Numbered from the stretch's first letter, positions 8,673 through 17,923 are shown. The stretch: 64,000 nucleotides of DNA from Erysipelotrichaceae bacterium (GCA_021201315.1 JAJQFG010000104.1:60693-124692); one strand, 5' to 3'. A program made the numbers and translations. Notes: generated by a model not told the origin, from the letters alone.

Positions 8673-8701
8673 ATTATAACATTATCATTTCGTACTGTCA
8701 A
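8673..8701 (-). promoter_or_regulatory. Consensus sigma-A promoter of cvpA-mutS2-uvrC
   Basis: A perfect TTGACA (8701-8696), 17-nt spacer and perfect TATAAT (8678-8673) on the minus strand. Predicted start is near 8666. Confidence 0.92.
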
Positions 8702-8816
8702 AAAAGGTTGTTATAAAAGAATAAAATCAATAATTATAATGAAAATATTAGGATAAATCAATTTTTTTCTATCAAAATATTAAAATTTATGTTAAAATTA
8801 GATTGAGGTGATTATC

Positions 8817-9728
8817 GTGGAACCTATATTACTAAAAGTTGGAAATAGTACATTGGAGAAAATGAAAAAGTTTTATGATGGTCAAATGGTTCCAATTGAT
8901 GACACTAACTTGATATTTAAAGCACACGCTATTGGTTGTGATATTGTTGCTAAAGAGGATATGACAGTTGAATTTACGGGAGAAAATGCTTTAAATGAGG
9001 CAAAGCACTGGTCTAAAAAATTAGCTAAAAGACTTGCAGAAGATCCAACTGATCATTATGATATATTTCCTTATCCTCATATTGGCTGTGCTGAAACGGG
9101 ATCGAGTGATTATTTGGGACCTATTTGTGTAGTAGCTTGTTTTGTTAACGAGGAGGATGTAGAATTATTAAAGAGTTTTGAAATTAATGACATTGATAAG
9201 TTATCCAATCAGGATATTATAAAGTATGCCAAAATTATTAAAGATAAACTGATTTATAGCTTATTAATATTAGATAATTCTCACTATAATAAGATGGTTC
9301 AAAGTGGTCTTAATCAGGCAAATATCAAATCAAAGCTTTACAATCAGGCAACGGTAAATGTTATACAAAAAGTAAAGCAAAATGTGAGAGTTAAAGTGAT
9401 CAATCAATTTGTTTCTCCAAAAACTTATTTCAACTATTTAAAGAATGAGGTTATTGTTGTCAAAGACATGTTGTTTGAAAAAAATGCACAAGCAAATTAT
9501 ATGGCTGTTTTAGCTGCTGAAATACTTTCTCGATATGCTTATTTGCAATATTTTGCCAACATGACAAAAAGTTTGAAAATGAACTTATGTCGTGGTACAA
9601 GTTCTAATGTAGATGTTGTAGTCGCCAAAATTGCATCCAAATATGGTGAAAGAATGTTAACAAAGGTCGCTAAATTAAATTTCACCAATACAAAACGTGT
9701 GAAAGCTTTATTAAGTGATCAACAGTAG
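8817..9728 (+). CDS. rnhC: RNase HIII homologue with substituted active site
   Basis: Length (303 aa), N-terminal TBP-like hybrid-binding domain (about 1-80) and C-terminal RNase H fold match RnhC, and the neighbour cvpA fits Bacillus synteny. However, conserved catalytic positions are changed. The usual GSDEVGTGD motif reads GCAETGSSD (Asp to Ala, near residue 92). IDQF reads INQF (near 196), and STKAE reads EKNAQ. Only the Glu of the DE pair and a late VD remain. Hydrolysis of RNA-DNA hybrids by the usual two-metal mechanism looks unlikely, so it may only bind hybrids or be decaying. An intact rnhB lies at 52.6 kb. Start is the GTG at 8817 behind GAGGTG; an upstream GTG overlaps that site. 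Confidence 0.85.
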   Translation: MEPILLKVGNSTLEKMKKFYDGQMVPIDDTNLIFKAHAIGCDIVAKEDMTVEFTGENALNEAKHWSKKLAKRLAEDPTDHYDIFPYPHIGCAETGSSDYLGPICVVACFVNEEDVELLKSFEINDIDKLSNQDIIKYAKIIKDKLIYSLLILDNSHYNKMVQSGLNQANIKSKLYNQATVNVIQKVKQNVRVKVINQFVSPKTYFNYLKNEVIVVKDMLFEKNAQANYMAVLAAEILSRYAYLQYFANMTKSLKMNLCRGTSSNVDVVVAKIASKYGERMLTKVAKLNFTNTKRVKALLSDQQ

Positions 9729-9755
9729 AAATGGCATTAGCCATTTCTTTTATAT
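9728..9755 (+). terminator. Terminator after rnhC
   Basis: The stem GAAATGGC/GCCATTTC (9728-9735, 9740-9747) with an ATTA loop is followed by TTTTATATTTT. It begins at the last base of the rnhC stop codon. Confidence 0.85.
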
Positions 9756-9769
9756 TTTAGGAGGATTTT

Positions 9770-10540
9770 ATGAGTAATCATGTTTTAGAGGTTATGAATT
9801 TAAAGAAAGTTTATGGAATTCATACATCAAATGAGTTTGAAGCTTTACATGATATTAATTTTATATGTGATCAAGGTGAATTTATATGTATTATGGGACC
9901 TTCTGGTTCAGGAAAATCAACTTTTATTAATAATATTTCTACCATTGATAATCCTACTAGTGGTAAGGTTTATATTCAAGGAACAGAAATAAGAACCATG
10001 TCTTCTAATGAGATTGGTAAGTTTAGATATGAAAATTTAGGTTTTATTTTTCAAGATTTTAATCTTTTAGATAGTCATACTATCTACGAAAACATTGCTA
10101 TGCCGTTATCACTAAAAAAGATTAAACCTTCTATTATCAACGAAAAAATACAGAAATTAGCCAAAAACATGAACATTGAAACCTTATTAAAAAAATATCC
10201 ACATGAATGCTCAGGTGGACAAAGACAGCGTGCTGCAATATGTCGTGCTTTAGTTAATGATCCTAAAATTATCATTGCTGATGAACCAACAGGAAATCTT
10301 GATAGTGTTAATTCCAATGAATTATTAAAAACACTTCAACAATTAAATCAAGAAAATGGTGTTACCATTATTATGGTATCCCATGATCCATTAATTGCTT
10401 CCTATTCATCAAGATTAATTTATATTAAAGATGGCCGTATTGAACAAACACTAGAAAGAAAGGATTTGACTCAAGAGAAATATTTTCAACATATTGTTGA
10501 AATTAATGCAGCTGAGTCAAAAGAAGCATTACATCAATGA
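9770..10540 (+). CDS. ABC transporter ATP-binding protein (BceA/MacB-like)
   Basis: This 256-aa nucleotide-binding subunit has Walker [10 protein letters not shown] (about residue 44), a Q-loop in [10 protein letters not shown], signature SGGQRQR, Walker [13 protein letters not shown] and the switch His in MVSHD. It resembles ATPases paired with FtsX/MacB-like permeases that move or sense antimicrobial peptides (BceA family). The downstream permease gene overlaps by 4 nt. There is no adjacent two-component system, unlike classical bce modules, so its substrate cannot be named. AGGAGG lies 7 nt upstream of the ATG. Confidence 0.9.
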   Translation: MSNHVLEVMNLKKVYGIHTSNEFEALHDINFICDQGEFICIMGPSGSGKSTFINNISTIDNPTSGKVYIQGTEIRTMSSNEIGKFRYENLGFIFQDFNLLDSHTIYENIAMPLSLKKIKPSIINEKIQKLAKNMNIETLLKKYPHECSGGQRQRAAICRALVNDPKIIIADEPTGNLDSVNSNELLKTLQQLNQENGVTIIMVSHDPLIASYSSRLIYIKDGRIEQTLERKDLTQEKYFQHIVEINAAESKEALHQ

Positions 10541-11797
10541 TATATAAAGAAGCAATAAGATCTATTAAGGATGACTTTTCAAGATCATTATTTTATTGGT
10601 TGACCTTTGTCATCACTTCAATGTTTATATTTTTATTTTTTAATCTTTCTTATAATCAGATGATTGGTTTTACTTTTATTGATAATAAAAATGATCTTAT
10701 AAGTTATATTACAATATTTGTCGTTGCTATATGTTTAATTGTAATATTTTTTGCAAATGATTTTTATGTGAAAAAGAAAGCCAAAATACTTGCTGTTCAA
10801 TTGGTATGTGGTGCTACGTTTTTCCAATTGGCACAGTTTTTATTATTTCAAACATTATTGTTATTATTAATTGCAATTCCAATAGGTATTATATTAGCTT
10901 TATGTTTATTACCTCTATTCAACACTTTTATGTCCTACTATCTTCATACAGCTATCAATATAACCCTGCAATCAGGTGCCATAGGAGCTACTGTGGTTAT
11001 TTTACTTATGGTGATTATATGGTGTACTATTCTAAATTTAGGATATGCTTATCGTAATAGTATTGTCCATTTACTTAATGATGATAAAATTAATCATCAA
11101 ACAATTAGCCTCCCAGCATTGTATCATCTACAAATATCCAAAAAAGTTGTTGTTATTTTAGCATGTGTTTTATATTTTGGTGGTGCTATTTATCTTATTT
11201 ATGATATTGATTCAGTTTTATTTGTAGCTATTTTAGGTGTGATTGGATTTTATTTATGCTTAAATTATATTGTTTTACCTTATCTTAATCAATGTACACA
11301 TCAAACACATACTGATCGCCCTATCGATTTGATTTATCTAGGAAATATTCGAAATGATATCACTCTTTTTAAGACAAATATCGTTTTATTAATTATTAGT
11401 GATATTTTATTAGTTTCAATGATGGTACAAGGCAAGGATAATGCATTAGAAATAATGATGGCTGTACTTTCGCTTGTAGTGATTAATATTTTATTGTCAT
11501 TATCAATTATGTTTAAGTTTTCTACAGAAATAAGTACAAAAAAAAGCTTTTGCCTCATTAGAAAGAATTGGTTATATGAAAGATAGTCAAAAGAAAATTA
11601 TTGGTCATGAAATCATTGGTTTTTATGGATTTCTAATTGGTTCAACTTTGATTTATATTTTAGCTATATTTGTATCTTTGATTATTCATCATATTTTATC
11701 TTATATTTTTTGTATTATTTTATTTATATTATATATCATTCCCATTATCTTATGTGCATTTATCAATCATATATATTATAAAAAGCAAGTTTTATAA
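10537..11797 (+). pseudogene. FtsX-like ABC permease, frameshifted at an A8 run
   Basis: Frame 1 (10537-11586) encodes 349 aa with about eight transmembrane helices and ends soon after a run of eight A (11538-11545). Removing one A joins it to the second frame, which reads KKAFASLERIGYMKDSQKK and continues through two more helices to 11797, about 420 aa in total. The join restores a typical FtsX/BceB C-terminal segment (SLERIGY). So the gene is either broken, phase-variable, or read by slippage on A8. It overlaps the ATPase stop by 4 nt. It is shorter than BceB (about 640 aa) because the large extracellular domain is absent. Confidence 0.75.
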
Positions 11798-11805
11798 ACT
11801 TGCTT
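11780..11805 (-). terminator. Terminator after comEB (shared with convergent permease)
   Basis: A 10-bp perfect stem AAGCAAGTTT/AAACTTGCTT (11783-11792, 11796-11805) with a 3-nt loop is followed by TTTT on the minus strand. Both convergent stop codons fall inside or beside it. Confidence 0.85.
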
Positions 11806-12265
11806 AAACTTTCACATCAAAGAAAGGCACTTTGGTATATTTAACACCTGCTGAATGTAGCATACGCTTAGCTGCTATATCAGTGGGTGTATTTTTATAT
11901 TTATCATCTTCATAAATAATTTCTTTAATACCACTTTGAATAATAGCTTTCGTGCATTCATTGCAAGGAAATAAAGATACATAAATACGACAACCTTGGA
12001 GATTTTGTGTACTATTTAAAATCGCATTCAATTCAGCATGAACAACATAAGCATATTTAGTATCATTAACTACACCTTCTCGTTTATCCCAAGGGAAATC
12101 CTTATCATCACAACCCCATGGCATACCATTGTAGCCAACACCAACAATTTTATTTTCTGGATTGACAATACAAGCTCCAACCTGAGTATTAGGATCTTTA
12201 GAACGATAAGATGATAATTTTGCAACCCCCATAAAATATTGATCCCAGCTGATAATCTTATTCAT
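11804..12265 (-). CDS. comEB: ComEB-like dCMP deaminase
   Basis: This 153-aa zinc-dependent cytidine/deoxycytidylate deaminase converts dCMP to dUMP for thymidylate supply. Zinc site and catalytic Glu are in HAELNAI (about 78-84) and FPCNEC (about 98-103). SSYRSKDPNTQVGA near the N-terminus matches the family. The ATG is 1 nt after the rluD stop; lspA-rluD-comEB read as one operon. In Bacillus comEB lies in the comE competence operon, but the enzyme itself is metabolic. Confidence 0.92.
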   Translation of the reverse strand: MNKIISWDQYFMGVAKLSSYRSKDPNTQVGACIVNPENKIVGVGYNGMPWGCDDKDFPWDKREGVVNDTKYAYVVHAELNAILNSTQNLQGCRIYVSLFPCNECTKAIIQSGIKEIIYEDDKYKNTPTDIAAKRMLHSAGVKYTKVPFFDVKV

Positions 12266-12266
12266 G

Positions 12267-13181
12267 CTATACCTCCATTTCCGATCTTAATTCCTTTAAT
12301 CTATCTTCAAAATATAATGGTAAATCACTATCAAAATAAAGCTCCTCACCACTTGTAGGATGAATAAAGCCCAGTATTTTCGCATGCAAATATTGTCCAT
12401 GTGATTGATCATCTTTACGTAATCCATATTTAGGATCACCATAAACAGGATATCCAATATATTGCATATGAACACGTATTTGATGTGTTCTACCTGTTTC
12501 TAATCGACATTCTACCAATGTCATATCTTTAAATCTTTCTATGACTTTAAAATTTGTAACGGCTTCTTTAGCATTTTTATCCGTACAAGTCATTTTCTGG
12601 CGATCTTGAGGATCTCTACCAATTGGTGCTTCAATACGCCCATAGTCATGAGGAATAACACCATGAACTAAAGCATAATAACGACGAATAACTGTATGTT
12701 CTTCTAATTGCTTGGATAATGAAGCATGCGCTTTATCATTCTTAGCAACCATTAATAACCCACTTGTTTCCTTATCAATACGATGAACAATACCTGGACG
12801 CATAATCCCATTGATTCCTGATAAATCCTTACAATGATATAATAAAGCATTCACCAATGTACCACTATAAATACCACTTGAAGGATGAACAATCATGCCA
12901 CTTGGCTTATTAACAACAATCACATCTTTATCTTCATAAACAATATCTAAATCAATAGCTTCTGGTAATATCTCCGTGCTTTTTAAAGCTGGTAAATGGA
13001 CTTCAATAGTATCATTTTTTTCTACTTTATAACTTGATTTAACATTCTTATCATTAACATAAACAAATTGATCATTAATCAATTGTTGAATTTGTGTTCT
13101 AGACATATCCAATTCTTTGGTTAATAATTTATCAATTCTACCCTTCATTGAATCATCAACTATGATTTTGATAATTTCCAT
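12267..13181 (-). CDS. rluD: RluD-family 23S rRNA pseudouridine synthase
   Basis: This 304-aa protein has an N-terminal S4 RNA-binding domain (about 12-70, RIDKLLTKELDMSRTQIQQL) and the RluA/RluD catalytic domain with active-site Asp in HRIDKETSGLL (about 138). Later blocks include GRTHQIRVH. It isomerises uridines in 23S rRNA; exact sites cannot be read from sequence. The ATG behind GAGGAG lies inside the end of lspA (22-nt overlap), the same pairing (lspA-ylyB) as in Bacillus. Confidence 0.93.
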   Translation of the reverse strand: MEIIKIIVDDSMKGRIDKLLTKELDMSRTQIQQLINDQFVYVNDKNVKSSYKVEKNDTIEVHLPALKSTEILPEAIDLDIVYEDKDVIVVNKPSGMIVHPSSGIYSGTLVNALLYHCKDLSGINGIMRPGIVHRIDKETSGLLMVAKNDKAHASLSKQLEEHTVIRRYYALVHGVIPHDYGRIEAPIGRDPQDRQKMTCTDKNAKEAVTNFKVIERFKDMTLVECRLETGRTHQIRVHMQYIGYPVYGDPKYGLRKDDQSHGQYLHAKILGFIHPTSGEELYFDSDLPLYFEDRLKELRSEMEV

Positions 13182-13663
13182 ATTTTAATCTCCTCTATCA
13201 CAGTTTCAAAAATCACTAAAAATATACCAATGGTAATAGCCATATCTGCTACATTAAAAATCGGAAAATTATAACCAAAAATAAGAAAATCAATAAAATC
13301 TCTTACATAACCAAAAACCATTCGATCAATTAAATTACCAATCAAACCACTAAATACCAATATCAGACCAAACCTCGTTAATTTTTGATAACTAGGTGAT
13401 TGAATAAAATAATACACAATTCCAATAGTCGCTACAATACTCACTAAAAAGAAAAAATTCAATTTACCTTCCAGTATTCCCCATGCTGCTCCAGTATTAT
13501 GAACATATGTAAAATAAAAGAAATTATCTATAATAGGATAACTAGCTCCATAGGATAATGTACGATTAACAATCACTTTCGTTAATTGATCACCAACAAC
13601 AATAATAATAATTGTTATTATATATAATAGAATCATCTTCGATGTTAAACCTAACTTTTTCAT
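13160..13663 (-). CDS. lspA: Lipoprotein signal peptidase (signal peptidase II)
   Basis: This 167-aa membrane aspartyl protease removes signal peptides from diacylglyceryl-modified prolipoproteins, such as CamS encoded at 28 kb. Four transmembrane helices are visible, with the two catalytic Asp regions NLIDRMVFGYVRDFIDF (about 110-126) and FNVADMAI (about 135-142). It is first in an operon with rluD and comEB and has a good promoter upstream. Confidence 0.95.
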   Translation of the reverse strand: MKKLGLTSKMILLYIITIIIIVVGDQLTKVIVNRTLSYGASYPIIDNFFYFTYVHNTGAAWGILEGKLNFFFLVSIVATIGIVYYFIQSPSYQKLTRFGLILVFSGLIGNLIDRMVFGYVRDFIDFLIFGYNFPIFNVADMAITIGIFLVIFETVIEEIKIWKLSKS

Positions 13664-13681
13664 TTATATCACCCAACAACC

Positions 13682-13710
13682 ATTATAAACAAAAAAACAT
13701 GATATCTCAA
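13682..13710 (-). promoter_or_regulatory. Promoter of lspA-rluD-comEB
   Basis: Minus-strand TTGAGA (13710-13705), 17-nt spacer, perfect TATAAT (13687-13682), ending about 19 nt before the lspA ATG. Confidence 0.75.
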
Positions 13711-13775
13711 GAAAAATAATTCTTTTATATGATATGATTTTCATCTCTACATTAAAATGTTTATCAAACTATATC

Positions 13776-13804
13776 TTGTACAATTCTATTTTTTGAGTTA
13801 TGAT
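13776..13804 (+). promoter_or_regulatory. Promoter of DUF1836 gene
   Basis: TTGTAC (13776-13781), 17-nt spacer, TATGAT (13799-13804). The Shine-Dalgarno AGAGGTG of the following gene is about 8 nt further on. Confidence 0.65.
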
Positions 13805-13821
13805 TAATAAGAGGTGAAAAT

Positions 13822-14367
13822 ATGAATAATGAAAAATTTATAGATATTATTAACGAAATAGAAAATATTAGTGATTTACATAGTCAAGATATACCAGATT
13901 TAAATCTTTATATGGATCAAATTATGACATTGTTTGATACTTATTTATCTGATAATAAACGTTATCCAGATGATAAGTTACTAACAAAGACCATGATTAA
14001 TAATTATTCTAAAGAAGGATTAATCAAAAAAATTAAAGGAAAAAAATATTCTAAAGATCATATATTACAAATGCTTCTAATTTATTCACTAAAGAATACC
14101 ATTTCCATTCAAGAAATTAAAAAAATATTATCTCCATATCATAAAGAAACAAATAAGATAGAACCAATTTATAATCAATATCTAGATATCAAAAAAGAGT
14201 TGTCACATTTAGTAACAAACTCTTTAACTCAAATCATTGAAGAACATGATCTTAATCTTAATGATCAAGATCAATTAACACTAATGATTCTATATATTTG
14301 TACACTTTCTAATCAATACAAAATGATTGCAGAAAAGATGCTAGATACTTTTTATATAGATGAATAG
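13822..14367 (+). CDS. DUF1836 domain protein
   Basis: This 181-aa soluble helical protein shows the DUF1836 pattern: LTKTMINNYSKEGLI followed by KKYSKDHILQMLLIYSLKN and then SIQEIKKIL. The N-terminal half resembles a MerR-type winged-helix DNA-binding fold, so a regulatory role is possible but untested. It is a single-gene unit with its own promoter and terminator, one of the few plus-strand genes. AGAGGTG precedes the ATG. Confidence 0.8.
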   Translation: MNNEKFIDIINEIENISDLHSQDIPDLNLYMDQIMTLFDTYLSDNKRYPDDKLLTKTMINNYSKEGLIKKIKGKKYSKDHILQMLLIYSLKNTISIQEIKKILSPYHKETNKIEPIYNQYLDIKKELSHLVTNSLTQIIEEHDLNLNDQDQLTLMILYICTLSNQYKMIAEKMLDTFYIDE

Positions 14368-14385
14368 CTTTGCTATTCGTTTTTT
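14362..14385 (+). terminator. Terminator after DUF1836 gene
   Basis: Stem GAATAGC/GCTATTC (14362-14368, 14372-14378) with a TTT loop then GTTTTTT; the stop codon is within the stem. Confidence 0.88.
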
Positions 14386-15067
14386 ATATGAAGAAAACAA
14401 AAGCAATAAAATGTAATGAACTTGCAACAATAATAAATAAATGCCAAATAAAATGAAAATAATTCTTATGTTGACTATAGAAAATAACACCTAAAGAATA
14501 CATGATGCCACCTAATACAACTAACAATATAAAAACAAATGAAACATGATGTATCATTGAAGGTAAAAGCAGTAAAGCACTCCAACCCATAACTAAATAA
14601 ATAACAGTAGTCAAAATAGGATAAGCTTTCTTAGATAATGATTTAAGAAAAATACCGAAAATGGTTGCACCCCATTCTAATACTAATATAAATATAGATA
14701 ACCAGCCGTCAACAACACATAACGCCACAGGTGTAAAACTACCAGCAATGGCTAAATAAATCATAATATGATCCATTTTTCTAAGGACATATTTCTGCTT
14801 TGAACCAAATGGCATACTATGATATAGAGTTGATGTTATAAACATCAAAAACATACATGTCATAAATATAGCAATTCCAACAAAACGAATCATGCCACCT
14901 TTTTGATAGGAATATAATGAAATAAAAGGTAACATAATTAAATATAAAACAGCCATCACACCATGACTAACTGCATTACCTACTTCTTCACCAAACGAAA
15001 GCTTAAACATATCATGCATAGTCTTTTGTTTATTTAATTTTCTTATTTGAACGATACCATCTGACAT
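14384..15067 (-). CDS. Hemolysin III / PAQR-family membrane protein
   Basis: This protein of about 227 aa has seven predicted transmembrane helices and the conserved family residues: SHG at the first helix, STLYHS, KMDHIMIYLAIAGSFTPV, and a final HFIWHLFIIVASSLHF. These His/Asp/Ser positions form the metal site of the PAQR/CREST superfamily. Bacterial members (YqfA/TrhA) affect membrane lipid homeostasis; the hemolysin name is historical. The ATG at 15067 follows AGGAG; an earlier GTG in frame overlaps that site. Confidence 0.9.
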   Translation of the reverse strand: MSDGIVQIRKLNKQKTMHDMFKLSFGEEVGNAVSHGVMAVLYLIMLPFISLYSYQKGGMIRFVGIAIFMTCMFLMFITSTLYHSMPFGSKQKYVLRKMDHIMIYLAIAGSFTPVALCVVDGWLSIFILVLEWGATIFGIFLKSLSKKAYPILTTVIYLVMGWSALLLLPSMIHHVSFVFILLVVLGGIMYSLGVIFYSQHKNYFHFIWHLFIIVASSLHFIAFVFFI

Positions 15068-15146
15068 AATATTCACTCCTTTTTAATATAGTTTTGATAA
15101 CTACTTTATAAAGAAAGTATAACATTATTTCGTCATTTGTCAATAC

Positions 15147-16877
15147 TTATTCTATAATTCCAACCTGTTTTAATAAAAATTGTCCATTTGATGACGTAGC
15201 TGGACCTTTTTTAATTGTATAATCAAAGTAGATTTTATTATTTTCATAGTATTCTGTAAAATGATAATTAAGACATGGTAAATGCGTTAATTCATAATCA
15301 TGGGTTGTTACAAATAAGTAGATGTGTTCTTGTGATAATTTTTGAATTGTTTCACTAGCACCAGCAATACGATCTAGCGAATTTGTACCTTTAAATATTT
15401 CATCAATGAAACAGATAAGAGGAAGTTGTTTCTTAGAATAATCAATCATTTCTTTAATACGTAATAATTCACCATAAAAAGTAGATATACCTTCTTCTAC
15501 ATTATCCTTGACACGCATCGATGTCATTATATGCATTGGATAACACATAAAATCATCACCAAATACATAACCACCGCTATAAGCTAAAACAAGATTTAAG
15601 GCAATGGTACGCATAAATGTTGTTTTGCCGCTCATATTTGATCCAGTAATAATACAACTTGATTCTTGCATATCAAAATCATTACCTATAGCTTTTTCTT
15701 CATTTATTAATGGATGTTTCAATTGATGAAATGATAAAGTTTTATCATCAATAATGTTAGGTGTACATACATGAAAGCCATCAATTTTCAATATGCTTAA
15801 ACTCATTAATGCTTCTAACTTTCCAAATGCTACAAAATAATCATTAACTTTATATTGATATAACTCTAACCATTGATTGTATTGATTGGTAATATAGAAA
15901 TCAAACAATCCTAAACCGTTCAATAATACAAAAGCAATTATATTTTGACGATAGTTTATTTTTTCAGCAATAGAAGACAATTTTTTTAAGGCTTCAATAT
16001 CAATACAATCTTGAATATTTATTAAATAATTACTTTTAAAATTAGTATCTTTAATCTTTTCAAAACTCTTTAAATAGTTTTGAATACCTTCAGATAACTT
16101 GATTACAGGTTCAAATAATTGACTATGCACACCATAAGTTAATAAACTTAATGCAAGTTGAAACATAAACCCTATTTCTAAAATAATACGACTATATGGA
16201 TATCCAATAGAAAAACAAACACCTATAAGTCCAATAACCGTTACTATTGATAACATAAATATTATAGAAGAGACTTTTTTGACATGGATTTTTTTTATTT
16301 GATGTAACCATGTATCTAATGTTTGATTATTTAATGATATATTTAATGTTTCCATTTCAATTACAAATTCTTTCATAGAAGCCAATTCTTCAACTGCTTC
16401 TTGTCTTTGAAGAATTTCTTCCTTTTGACTATCTTGTGTTAATAAATAAGATAAATAGGATTGTCCTTGATAAGTAGAGGCTACATTAATCATTTGAAAT
16501 AATGATGACTTACCTAAAATATCTAAATCAGTTATTTTATAATCTTTATCATTGATAAATTGTGCTCCTGTTTCACTAAAATCATGCCACTTTCCTTGAA
16601 TACGCATGATGTGTTTCTGATAAACTTTATAAAGATTATCATAATAATGATATTGATCTTGATATTGTTGATGAAAATAAATCAATATAAAAAAGATAAT
16701 TAAAGAAATAAGCGAAAAAATATATAAATAATTTTGTTGATAAAAATAACCAATTAATAAAAATATAATCATCAATATAAATACGATCAATCTTAGCAAA
16801 GCAATCATATTCATATTTCTTTGGTATTGTTTTAGCTTTTTATAAATTTCATTTTGTTTTTGAATAAATTCATCCAT
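15147..16877 (-). CDS. Membrane-anchored MutS-like ATPase
   Basis: This 576-aa protein carries a C-terminal MutS core and ABC-type ATPase: Walker A GSNMSGKTT (about 408), SMRVKDNVEEGISTFYGELLR, Walker B PLICFIDEIFKGTNS and an H-loop in VTTHDYEL. Unlike MutS/MutS2 it has two pairs of transmembrane helices (about 22-66 and 203-246) and lacks the mismatch-recognition domain and Smr. Such MutS-related membrane proteins occur across Firmicutes without a known role. It is monocistronic here, downstream of the uppP terminator. GAGGTG precedes the ATG. Confidence 0.85.
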   Translation of the reverse strand: MDEFIQKQNEIYKKLKQYQRNMNMIALLRLIVFILMIIFLLIGYFYQQNYLYIFSLISLIIFFILIYFHQQYQDQYHYYDNLYKVYQKHIMRIQGKWHDFSETGAQFINDKDYKITDLDILGKSSLFQMINVASTYQGQSYLSYLLTQDSQKEEILQRQEAVEELASMKEFVIEMETLNISLNNQTLDTWLHQIKKIHVKKVSSIIFMLSIVTVIGLIGVCFSIGYPYSRIILEIGFMFQLALSLLTYGVHSQLFEPVIKLSEGIQNYLKSFEKIKDTNFKSNYLINIQDCIDIEALKKLSSIAEKINYRQNIIAFVLLNGLGLFDFYITNQYNQWLELYQYKVNDYFVAFGKLEALMSLSILKIDGFHVCTPNIIDDKTLSFHQLKHPLINEEKAIGNDFDMQESSCIITGSNMSGKTTFMRTIALNLVLAYSGGYVFGDDFMCYPMHIMTSMRVKDNVEEGISTFYGELLRIKEMIDYSKKQLPLICFIDEIFKGTNSLDRIAGASETIQKLSQEHIYLFVTTHDYELTHLPCLNYHFTEYYENNKIYFDYTIKKGPATSSNGQFLLKQVGIIE

Positions 16878-16920
16878 AAAGATTCACCTCGTTTTTACTA
16901 TAACATATTTTTATGAAATA

Positions 16921-16948
16921 TATATTAAAAAACACGCATAGCGTGTTT
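16921..16948 (-). terminator. Terminator after uppP
   Basis: Stem AAACACGC/GCGTGTTT (16930-16937, 16941-16948) with a 3-nt loop followed by TTTAATATA on the minus strand; it touches the uppP stop. Confidence 0.85.
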
Positions 16949-17799
16949 TAATGAATAAATATAAAATAAACAAGTACAATGATACCTAACACAATACGAT
17001 ACCATCCAAAAATCTTAAAGTCATGCTTTTTAATATAACTTAGTAAAAATTGAATAATTAGTATAGATACCACAAATGCTACAATCATACCAACAATTAA
17101 AATAATAGCTTCCTGCATGGTAAATACGAAACCAAATTTCACAATTTTTAAAAGTGATGCGCCAAACATTACTGGAATAGCCAAATAAAAAGTAAACTCA
17201 GCAGCAACAGTTCTAGATACACCTAATAATAAAGCACCAATAATGGTTGCTCCAGATCTTGAAGTGCCTGGGAATATAGCTGCAATAAGTTGAAAAATAC
17301 CAATTAATAAAGCTGTATCATAACCAATTTCATTAATTGAATTAATTTTTGGTCTGGCATTTTTATTGTGATTTTCAATTACTATAAATGCAATACCAAA
17401 AACAATTAAAGCAATAGATACAGTTTGATAATTATAAAATAATGCCTCTAATTGTTCATCAAATAAAATACCTATAATAGCAGCAGGAATACATGCAATC
17501 AATATTTTTATCCATAAGATAATCTTATCCATCTTAACATAAGATAATATACCAGAATAACGCATTGGTTGACGATTGTTTCTTTTACCAAAAGGCCATA
17601 TATCATGCCAAAATATCACAACAACTGCTAAAATAGCACCTAATTGAATAACAACTTGAAACATACTATAAAATTCATCAGTAACATTGAGTTGAATAAA
17701 TTCATCTAATAAAATCATATGTCCAGTACTACTAACAGGTAGCCATTCAGTAACACCCTCTACTATACCAAATAGAATGGCTTTTAATATCTCTATCAT
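16948..17799 (-). CDS. uppP: Undecaprenyl-diphosphatase (BacA/UppP)
   Basis: This 283-aa polytopic enzyme recycles undecaprenyl pyrophosphate to the carrier lipid used for peptidoglycan; extra copies confer bacitracin resistance. Both signature motifs are present: GVTEWLPVSSTGHMIL (about 14-29) and FPGTSRSGATIIGALLLG (about 173-190). Its presence shows that the organism builds a wall despite other Mollicutes-like traits. GGAGG lies just before the ATG. Confidence 0.96.
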   Translation of the reverse strand: MIEILKAILFGIVEGVTEWLPVSSTGHMILLDEFIQLNVTDEFYSMFQVVIQLGAILAVVVIFWHDIWPFGKRNNRQPMRYSGILSYVKMDKIILWIKILIACIPAAIIGILFDEQLEALFYNYQTVSIALIVFGIAFIVIENHNKNARPKINSINEIGYDTALLIGIFQLIAAIFPGTSRSGATIIGALLLGVSRTVAAEFTFYLAIPVMFGASLLKIVKFGFVFTMQEAIILIVGMIVAFVVSILIIQFLLSYIKKHDFKIFGWYRIVLGIIVLVYFIFIH

Positions 17800-17884
17800 A
17801 AATTACCTCCAATTCAATACTTTCTAACTATATACCAAAACAAATCATTTGTACATAAATATTTTTATACAATTTTTTTAATAA

Positions 17885-17923
17885 AATTAAAAGCAAGGAT
17901 AAAATATATATTTGTCTTTGCTT
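17885..17923 (-). terminator. Possible terminator of the AI-2E-family permease gene
   Basis: A 9-bp stem with one mismatch (17891-17899 with 17915-17923, AAGCAAGGA/TCTTTGCTT) followed by TTAATTTTATT on the minus strand. It lies about 165 nt beyond the gene. The rest of 17800-18086 is AT-rich and shows no other feature. Confidence 0.45.
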
